DNA of 6,502 nucleotides from Gemmataceae bacterium (GTDB taxonomy: Bacteria; Planctomycetota; Planctomycetia; Gemmatales; Gemmataceae): assembly GCA_947490035.1 (NCBI GenBank), contig CANLGS010000252.1, positions 1-6,502 of the forward strand. The letters run 5' to 3'. Under the pieces are notes generated by a model. That model searched no databases. It was not told the origin of the DNA and saw only the letters and a list, made by a program, of their open reading frames with translations. The position numbers and the translations under genes were made by a program. Position 1 is the first letter of the stretch. Every line of letters starts with the position of its first letter. This document shows, piece after piece, positions 1 through 4,902 of this stretch.

Positions 1-94
1 CCCCGGCCGCAAGGCCGGGGGTGACGGGGCAACGGGTGGCATGGCACCGGCGCGCCGGGCGAGGGTCGCGTCACCCCCGGCCTTGCGGCCGGGG
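1..94. repeat. Paired inverted GNRA-hairpin repeat, GCAA family
   Basis: Positions 1-26 are the exact reverse complement of 69-94, giving a 26-bp perfect inverted repeat around a 42-nt spacer. Each arm is itself a hairpin: CCCCGGCCGCAAGGCCGGGG at 1-20 forms an 8-bp stem with a GCAA loop, and 75-94 is the same element on the minus strand. The right arm overlaps the end of the lipoyl-domain gene and supplies its last codons and its TGA stop at 71-73. No T-run follows either hairpin, so a classical intrinsic terminator is not supported, although the strong stem could still shape the 3' end of the lip transcript. The architecture matches the two GTAA-family pairs at 2057-2150 and 4804-4893. The left end may extend beyond the window. 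Confidence 0.85.
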
Positions 95-340
95 TTCGCC
101 TTCTTCGATCAACCCCAGCACCGTGCCGGGCGTGAGCGGGTCGTTGGGCTGCGCGGCGCGCTCCGCGAGCGTGCCGCTGACCGGTGCGGGCACGTCGAAG
201 GTCGCGCCGGGGATCAGCACCTCCGCGACGCGGTCGCCTTCGGTCACGCGGTCGCCGACGCGCACGTGCCACAGGCTGAACGTCACGCGCGGCGAACCGA
301 GGTCAGGCACCGTGATCGGTGTTCGCGGGGATTCCTTCAC
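71..340 (-). CDS. Small lipoyl/biotinyl-domain protein lacking the modifiable lysine
   Basis: An 89-residue protein that is a single biotin/lipoyl-type domain. It shows the opening strand ITVPDLG (9-15), GDRVTEGDRVAEV (29-41), the hallmark PAPVSG (51-56) and a closing PLTPGTVLGLIE (68-79). In E2 enzymes and related carriers the ungapped position between these blocks reads E-T-D-K-A, with the lysine carrying lipoate or biotin. Here it reads LIPGAT (42-47), so glycine 45 replaces the lysine, and the only lysine in the protein is residue 2. It therefore cannot be an ordinary lipoyl carrier; a structural, regulatory or binding role is possible but unknown. It follows lipA and overlaps its end by 38 nt if the GTG at 340 is used. 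The alternative GTG at 310 would overlap by 8 nt and remove the first strand. No clear ribosome site decides between them. The last residues and stop are encoded by a repeat arm. Confidence 0.75.
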   Translation of the reverse strand: MKESPRTPITVPDLGSPRVTFSLWHVRVGDRVTEGDRVAEVLIPGATFDVPAPVSGTLAERAAQPNDPLTPGTVLGLIEEGEPRPQGRG

Positions 341-1256
341 GGGTAGGCACCATGTCGTCGGCGTGATAGCTGGACCGCACATACGGCCCGGCGACAACCT
401 GCTTGAAGCCCATTAGTCGCGCGGTCTTTGCGAGTGAATCGAACTCGGCCGGCGGCACGAACCGCGCGACCGGGATGTGCTTCGCGGACGGCCGCAGGTA
501 CTGGCCGAGCGTCAGCACGTCGCATTTGACGGCGCGCAGATCGGCCAGCACATCAAAGAGTTCGTCGATCGTTTCGCCGATGCCGAGCATCAGACCGGCC
601 TTCGTTACTATGTGCGGCGCCTTGCGCTTCACGCGGTCGAGCAACCCGAGGCTGCGCGAATAGAGTGCGCGCCCGCGAACGACGCGGTGCAAGCGCGGCA
701 CGGTTTCGAGGTTGTGGTTGAACACTTCGGGGTTCGCGTCGGTCACAACGTCGATGGCGGAAGTGTCGCCGAGGAAGTCTGGCGTCAGCACTTCCACCGC
801 GGCGCCTGGGGCGCGTGCGCGGACCGCCGCGATGCAGCGTGCGAAGTGATCGGCGCCGCCGTCGGGCAGGTCGTCGCGCGTCACGGAGGTGATGACGACG
901 TGCTTCAGCCCGAGGCGAACGGCGGCTTCCGCGAGGCGGGCCGGTTCGTCGTCTTCGAGCGCTTCGGGCGCGCCTTTGGGGACCGAGCAGAAACTGCACG
1001 TGCGCGTGCAGAGGTTGCCCATGACCATGAACGTGGCGGTGCGGCGCGACCAGCACTCCGGGCGGTTCGGGCAGCGCGCGCTCTCGCACACCGTTTCGAG
1101 TTTGAGGTCTTCGATCAGGTGCGCGGTGAAGTTGTTCCCGTTCCCGGCCGGGAGCGGGCGTTTCAACCAACTCGGGAGACGCGCGCCACTGCTTGGCGAG
1201 CCGGGAGCGTCAGCGACCGGAGCGTTTCCAGAACTAAGAAGCGTGAGGGAGTGCAT
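303..1256 (-). CDS. lipA: Lipoyl synthase LipA (radical SAM)
   Basis: A 317-residue radical SAM enzyme that inserts two sulfur atoms into the octanoyl chain on lipoyl domains, the last step of lipoate biosynthesis, acting in the cytoplasm. Both iron-sulfur cluster signatures are intact. The auxiliary cluster motif CESARCPNRPEC has cysteines 57, 62 and 68. The radical SAM motif CTRTCSFC has cysteines 83, 87 and 90. The C-terminal RSSYH (294-298) is the conserved LipA ending whose serine ligates the auxiliary cluster. Length is normal for the family. The ATG at 1256 is chosen. A GTG at 1307 would add 17 residues, and neither has a good Shine-Dalgarno sequence. The ATG lies inside the end of lipB (23-nt overlap), which suggests translational coupling. 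The stop at 303-305 lies inside the start region of the next gene. Confidence 0.96.
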   Translation of the reverse strand: MHSLTLLSSGNAPVADAPGSPSSGARLPSWLKRPLPAGNGNNFTAHLIEDLKLETVCESARCPNRPECWSRRTATFMVMGNLCTRTCSFCSVPKGAPEALEDDEPARLAEAAVRLGLKHVVITSVTRDDLPDGGADHFARCIAAVRARAPGAAVEVLTPDFLGDTSAIDVVTDANPEVFNHNLETVPRLHRVVRGRALYSRSLGLLDRVKRKAPHIVTKAGLMLGIGETIDELFDVLADLRAVKCDVLTLGQYLRPSAKHIPVARFVPPAEFDSLAKTARLMGFKQVVAGPYVRSSYHADDMVPTREGIPANTDHGA

Positions 1257-1977
1257 GTCGTGTCGGTCGCGGCAGGGCCGCGGGGTGGTTGTGGAATATT
1301 GAAACACGCGCGAACCCGAACCTGGCCGCGATCAGTTCAAGAAGTCTCTGCCGCACACCGGACACGCGCACCCGCTGCGGACTTTCGCGCTGGAGCGAGG
1401 TCATGTGCGCCGGGTCGCCGTCGCACCGGACATCGCGGAACGGCGCGAGGTCCGGGTTCACGTTCACGACGAGGCCGAACGAACTCACCTGGCCGTGAAT
1501 CGCGACGCCCACGTGCGCGACTTTCCGCCCGTTCGCGCGAGCGCCGGGGTGTTCGGGGTCGGGGAGTGCTTCGATGCCGAACTCGCGGCACAGATCGAGT
1601 GCGACCGCCTGAAGTTCGGCGACGTAGCGGCCGGCGGGGAGGTCGAGCGCGTCGAGCGCGAACACCGGGTAGCACGCGACCTGCCCCGGCTGGTGCAGCA
1701 TCGTCCCGCCGCCGCGACCCACCCACCGCACCGGCCACTGCCGCGCGGCGAGTTCGGTCGCGTTCGGGCGGACGTGTGCCGCGCTCCCTTCGCGGCCCAC
1801 CGTGATTCCCGACGGGTGTTCGCAGAGGACGAGCGCGGCGGAGTCGCGGTCGCCGCTGATGTCGTAGACGAGCCGGCGCTGGAGCGCGAGGAGGGAATCG
1901 AAGTCGAGCGCGCCGAGCAGGTACGCCGACAGTGGGCGCTCCGGGGCGAACTCGGGTTGTACCGGTCGGTCAGTCAC
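1234..1977 (-). CDS. lipB: Octanoyl-ACP:protein octanoyltransferase LipB
   Basis: This enzyme transfers octanoate from acyl carrier protein to the lysine of lipoyl domains, making the substrate for LipA encoded directly downstream. With the GTG at 1977 the protein has 247 residues. It shows the substrate-pocket motif GRGGGT (87-92) followed by HQPGQ, the NGRKVAHVGVA segment with the expected catalytic lysine at 152, and VNPDLAPF followed by DVRCDG with the expected acyl-thioester cysteine at 185. The usual family signatures HGPGQ and THG read HQPGQ and SSFG here, so it is a divergent branch, but the Lys/Cys dyad is present. An upstream GTG at 2031 would add 18 residues. I prefer 1977 because the extra codons have AT-rich third positions unlike the rest of the gene and cover a palindrome. 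First gene of the lip operon; the neighbour at 2094 is divergent. Confidence 0.93.
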   Translation of the reverse strand: MTDRPVQPEFAPERPLSAYLLGALDFDSLLALQRRLVYDISGDRDSAALVLCEHPSGITVGREGSAAHVRPNATELAARQWPVRWVGRGGGTMLHQPGQVACYPVFALDALDLPAGRYVAELQAVALDLCREFGIEALPDPEHPGARANGRKVAHVGVAIHGQVSSFGLVVNVNPDLAPFRDVRCDGDPAHMTSLQRESPQRVRVSGVRQRLLELIAARFGFARVSIFHNHPAALPRPTRHALPHAS

Positions 1978-2011
1978 CGCGAACGTCTCGTGTGGCAATC
2001 GCGTCTCACAC

Positions 2012-2024
2012 TGGTAGTTTACCA
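2012..2024. promoter_or_regulatory. Short palindrome upstream of lipB, possible operator
   Basis: TGGTA-GTT-TACCA is a perfect 5-bp inverted repeat with a 3-nt centre in a locally AT-richer patch between lipB and the divergent membrane-protein gene. On the minus strand it contains TAAACT, which matches the bacterial -10 consensus at four of six positions. I see no convincing -35. If it is a promoter or operator, the lipB start at 1977 rather than 2031 would be correct. This is a weak call from sequence alone. Confidence 0.25.
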
Positions 2025-2056
2025 CCCGCACGCGACTTCACCCAGACGAACTGTCC

Positions 2057-2150
2057 GAAGGCGAGCGGGGGGCGTAAGCCCCCTGATGATGCTTTGAAAC
2101 TCGATCCCCTCGCGAAACCATCAGGGGGCTTACGCCCCCCGCTCGCCTTC
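2057..2150. repeat. Paired inverted GNRA-hairpin repeat, GTAA family, copy 1
   Basis: Positions 2057-2088 and 2119-2150 are exact reverse complements over 32 bp, separated by 30 nt. Each arm contains the hairpin GGGGGCGTAAGCCCCC (2068-2083 on plus, 2139-2124 on minus) with a GTAA loop, flanked by GAAGGCGAGCG and CTGATG. The left 32-mer is identical to 4804-4835. The pair fills the gap between lipB and the divergent membrane-protein gene and runs into the 5' end of the latter, where its right arm is read as SGGLRPPLAF. In RNA the arms could fold either as two small hairpins or as one long stem that loops out the TTG start at 2094. Confidence 0.9.
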
Positions 2151-3815
2151 TGGCTGGCCGTGCTGGTCACGGTGGCGAACGCCGCGAAGCCGGTCACGGT
2201 GGACGACACCGCGTACCTGCTGTTCGCGAGGCAGATCGCGGCGCACCCGGCCGACCCATACGGCTTCACGTTGTTCTGGTGGAGCGAACCGGAACCGGCG
2301 ATGGAGATTCTGCTGCCGCCGGTCGTCCCGTACTGGCTCGCGCTGGGAATGAAGCTGTTCGGTGAACACGTCGCGCTGCTCAAGTTGTGGCTGTTCCCGT
2401 TCGTGTGGCTGCTCGCGTGGGCGCTGGGCGCGCTGCGGCGGCGGTTCGCGCGCGGGGCGGATGGGCGCGTGCTGCCGCTGTTGATGCTGTCGCCGGCGGT
2501 ATTGCCGACGGTGAACCTGATGCTCGACGTGCCGGCGGTGGCGCTAGTGCTGGCGTCGGTAGAGTTGTTCATCCGCGCGTGCCGGGTGGGGCGTGGTGCG
2601 CCGCTCGCCTCGGCCCGCGGCGCGGGCGTGAACTGGCCGCTGGCGGCGCTCGCGGGCGTGGTCGCGGCTCTGGCGATGCAGGCGAAGTACAGCGCGTTCG
2701 TGGCTCCGGTGGTGATCGCGTGGTTCGGGATCACGCACCGGCGGCTCGCGCTCGCGGCGGTCGCGGTGGGCGTGTGCGTCGCGACCTTCGTGGCCTGGGA
2801 ACTGTGGCTCGTGCAAAAGTACGGCGAATCGCACTTCGCGTTCCACGCGAGTGCGGCCCGCGGCGGCGTGTCGGCCAAACTCGATCTGGCCGGCCCGCTC
2901 ACGGGGTATCTGGGGTGCCTCGCGGTCGGCGGGGGGCTGCTCGCGGCGTCGGCGCTGCGCGTCCCGCGCCGGTGGCTCGCGGGTGTCGCGGGTGTGTGGT
3001 GCGCCGGCTTCTCGCTCGCCGCATTTCTGCCGCGGCGCTGGACGATGGTGAACGCGGACGTGTCGGCCGTCACCGCGTTCTGGCCAGTCGGCGGCGCGGT
3101 GTGGCTCGCCGCGGTCGTCGCGTGCGCGTTCGTGCTGCTGGTCCGGGTGCGGAAGGGGTTGAGCGTCCGCGCGAACCGGGCCACGCTGTTCGTCGTGGGT
3201 TGGCTCATCATTGAAGTGGTCGCGGTGCTCGGTCTCACGCCGTTCGCGGCGGCGCGGCGGGTGATCGGGGTGACGCTCGTGCTGGGGCTTCTCGCGGCGC
3301 GCGCGACGAGCAGGGTTAGTCGCGCTCACCCGGATCGGAAGCCGCCGAACTGGGTGTTCGCTGTGGGGATTGCCGCCGGGGTGCTGGTGGCGGCGCTCGA
3401 CACGTTCGACGCGTACCCGGAGAAGGTGTGCGCGGAAGGCGCGGCCGAGTTCACACGCGGTCGGCCCGAAGGCGCGACCGTGTGGTACGCGGGGCACTGG
3501 GGGTTTCAGTTTTACTGCGAGCGCGAGGGAATGAAGCCGCTGATCGCCAACCAGACCGTCGTGCGGGCGGGCGATTACGTCGTGCTGCCGGCGTACCCGC
3601 CGGGCGACAGTTTCCCGCGACCCTACGCGGGCTTCGGCGTGGTTCACCCCCCGAAGGGAATCGCCGACCTGGTCGCGGAGGCGGTGTGGGACGACTGGCT
3701 CTCGGCGAAGACGGTGCCGAACTTCTACGGCGGCGTGAACCCGGTGAGCGGCCGCGACGCGCCGCGGTTGCGCGTCCGCGTCTACCGACTGACCGCCGAC
3801 TGGGTGATGCCTTGA
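2094..3815 (+). CDS. Polytopic membrane protein, GT-C / family-39 glycosyltransferase-like
   Basis: A 573-residue integral membrane protein, probably a GT-C fold transferase using a lipid-linked sugar, as in the ArnT/PMT (GT39) group. A first membrane segment (about 15-31) leads into VTVDDTAY (34-41), placed where GT-C enzymes carry their acidic catalytic motif in the first extracytoplasmic loop. PPVVPYWLALGMKLFG (75-90), LMLDVP (142-147) and MQAKYSAF (195-202) also resemble GT39 proteins. About ten hydrophobic segments follow up to residue 436. The last 135 residues form a soluble domain with WYAGHWGFQFYC, probably outside the membrane. Substrate cannot be told. The start is uncertain: TTG at 2094 lies in the spacer of the repeat pair and keeps the first membrane segment. 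GTG at 2160 would truncate that segment to 551 residues. A GTG at 1932 would overlap lipB. It is divergent from lipB and convergent with the CHAD gene 30 nt away. Confidence 0.75.
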   Translation: MKLDPLAKPSGGLRPPLAFWLAVLVTVANAAKPVTVDDTAYLLFARQIAAHPADPYGFTLFWWSEPEPAMEILLPPVVPYWLALGMKLFGEHVALLKLWLFPFVWLLAWALGALRRRFARGADGRVLPLLMLSPAVLPTVNLMLDVPAVALVLASVELFIRACRVGRGAPLASARGAGVNWPLAALAGVVAALAMQAKYSAFVAPVVIAWFGITHRRLALAAVAVGVCVATFVAWELWLVQKYGESHFAFHASAARGGVSAKLDLAGPLTGYLGCLAVGGGLLAASALRVPRRWLAGVAGVWCAGFSLAAFLPRRWTMVNADVSAVTAFWPVGGAVWLAAVVACAFVLLVRVRKGLSVRANRATLFVVGWLIIEVVAVLGLTPFAAARRVIGVTLVLGLLAARATSRVSRAHPDRKPPNWVFAVGIAAGVLVAALDTFDAYPEKVCAEGAAEFTRGRPEGATVWYAGHWGFQFYCEREGMKPLIANQTVVRAGDYVVLPAYPPGDSFPRPYAGFGVVHPPKGIADLVAEAVWDDWLSAKTVPNFYGGVNPVSGRDAPRLRVRVYRLTADWVMP

Positions 3816-3831
3816 GGGAAGGACGCTTGCG

Positions 3832-3847
3832 AAGCCGCGAGCGGCTT
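3832..3847. terminator. Possible bidirectional hairpin between convergent genes
   Basis: AAGCCG-CGAG-CGGCTT forms a 6-bp stem with a tetraloop in the 30-nt gap between the convergent membrane-protein and CHAD genes. It overlaps the CHAD stop codon. Position fits a shared terminator, but no T-run follows on either strand and the stem is short. Confidence 0.3.
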
Positions 3848-4781
3848 AAGAGAGCGCGTCGAGTTTCAGCGAGGTCATCTGCACGAGCCACTCCTTGCGC
3901 CACTTCGCGAACGCCTTCGCGCCCAGGGGCACCTTCTTGCGAAGCGCCGCCGAGTAGCTGTCGATGCCCTTCTTCACGCGCGCGAGTTGCTGTGGCATGA
4001 CCGCGGCCCCGCGTGCGCGGATATCGACCAGGCTCGACATGCTCACGGTCGCGTCCTGCACCTCGCCGAGCAACTCCTGTACGCTCTCGACGGCGGGATA
4101 GATGCTCTCCTTCACCAGCGGCGGGAAGCAGTCGGCGAACAGTTCGATCGCGTAGCGAAGGCGCTTGGCGGTGATGCGCAGCGCGTGCAGCGCGGCCGGT
4201 TCGGTGGGGTTCGCTTCGGCCTCCTGGGTCAGTTCGCGCAGCAGCACGCCGAGCTGACGCCCCGCGAGCGCGCCGAAGTTCGCGGGCGGGTCGTCGCCTT
4301 CCGGGGCGCGAGTGCGTTCGAGGAGCGCTTCACTCCGTTCGCGGAACTCCAGCCCGCTGTTCACCTCGGCGGTGATGAGTCGCGCCTGCGCCGCGGCGCG
4401 CTGGCCGAAGGCGTAGCCCAGCAGGAAGTCGAGCGCGGGCTTCGCGGTCGCGCCGGCGAACGGCTTCGCGTCGGGCAGCGCGGCGAGGAACACGTCCCAG
4501 TCGCGCGCGTCGCCGGCCGCTTGCCGCACGGCGCGGAGGGCGCGCTTGGTCGCCTTCAACGGCTTGCCCGGCAGCGCGTCCGCGAACACGCGCAGCGCGG
4601 CCCCGGCGCGACGCGCGCCGACCCGCAGTTGGTGAACGAACTCGGCGTCTTCCCACGCGCGCCCGGCCGCGAGCGGGAGGAACTGCCGCACCACCGCGAA
4701 CCGTTCGGCGAGGACGATCTTCGCCGCCTCCGCCACCGGCATTTTGGGCGTCAAGCCCGCGATCCATTTCCCGTCGGCCAT
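3846..4781 (-). CDS. CHAD-domain protein (stand-alone)
   Basis: A 311-residue, mostly alpha-helical protein made of a CHAD domain (conserved histidine alpha-helical domain). The two conserved histidine helices are clear: FVHQLRVGARRAGAALRVF (His50) and LHALRITAKRLRYAIELF (His199). Other family landmarks are GDARDWDVFLAAL (90-102) and LLGEVQDATV (237-246). CHAD domains are known to bind inorganic polyphosphate and are often found with CYTH or polyphosphate-metabolism genes. No CYTH domain and no polyphosphate enzyme are seen here. The many surface arginines and lysines fit binding of a polyanion. No signal peptide or membrane segment is visible. The start at 4781 is supported by AAGGA seven bases upstream. 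An in-frame ATG at 4913 would add 44 residues that are mostly translated repeat. Downstream of the GTPase gene on the same strand, across a 121-nt gap holding a repeat pair. Confidence 0.88.
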   Translation of the reverse strand: MADGKWIAGLTPKMPVAEAAKIVLAERFAVVRQFLPLAAGRAWEDAEFVHQLRVGARRAGAALRVFADALPGKPLKATKRALRAVRQAAGDARDWDVFLAALPDAKPFAGATAKPALDFLLGYAFGQRAAAQARLITAEVNSGLEFRERSEALLERTRAPEGDDPPANFGALAGRQLGVLLRELTQEAEANPTEPAALHALRITAKRLRYAIELFADCFPPLVKESIYPAVESVQELLGEVQDATVSMSSLVDIRARGAAVMPQQLARVKKGIDSYSAALRKKVPLGAKAFAKWRKEWLVQMTSLKLDALS

Positions 4782-4788
4782 CACGTCA

Positions 4789-4793
4789 TCCTT
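4789..4793 (-). promoter_or_regulatory. Ribosome binding site for the CHAD gene
   Basis: AAGGA on the minus strand lies seven bases before the ATG at 4781. It is the clearest Shine-Dalgarno sequence in the window and decides the start against the in-frame ATG at 4913. Confidence 0.65.
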
Positions 4794-4803
4794 GCTATTT
4801 TTT

Positions 4804-4893
4804 GAAGGCGAGCGGGGGGCGTAAGCCCCCTGATGCTCCGCGTCGCGAATGACGATGGGAAGTATCAGGGGGCTTACGCCCCCCCCGCTCGCC
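4804..4893. repeat. Paired inverted GNRA-hairpin repeat, GTAA family, copy 2
   Basis: The left arm 4804-4835 is identical over 32 bases to 2057-2088. The right arm 4864-4893 is its reverse complement but has two extra bases in the C-run (eight instead of six) and differs beyond 4893. Pairing covers 4807-4834 with 4864-4893. Inner hairpins are at 4815-4830 and 4868-4883. The 28-nt spacer is unrelated to that of copy 1. The pair fills nearly the whole gap between the GTPase stop and the CHAD ribosome site, so it would be transcribed if the two genes form an operon and could act as a processing or attenuation structure. Confidence 0.88.
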
Positions 4894-4902
4894 AAGATGC
4901 GT

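Noticed and set aside
1..94. Intrinsic terminator for the lip operon
   Set aside because: The hairpin is strong but no T-run follows on the minus strand, and the same architecture recurs elsewhere upstream of genes, so it is better called a repeat.
477..1805. A 442-codon open frame on the plus strand
   Set aside because: It is antisense to lipA and lipB, rich in Arg/Ala/Gly from high-GC composition, and shows no recognisable domain.
2006..3647. Long minus-strand open frames (410 and 367 codons) opposite the membrane-protein gene
   Set aside because: Composition is Ala/Thr/Ser/Arg/His-rich without domains, while the plus strand encodes a coherent multi-span membrane protein with GT-C-like motifs.
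1..4893. CRISPR array
   Set aside because: The repeats are inverted pairs kilobases apart, not direct repeats with regular spacers, and no cas gene is present.
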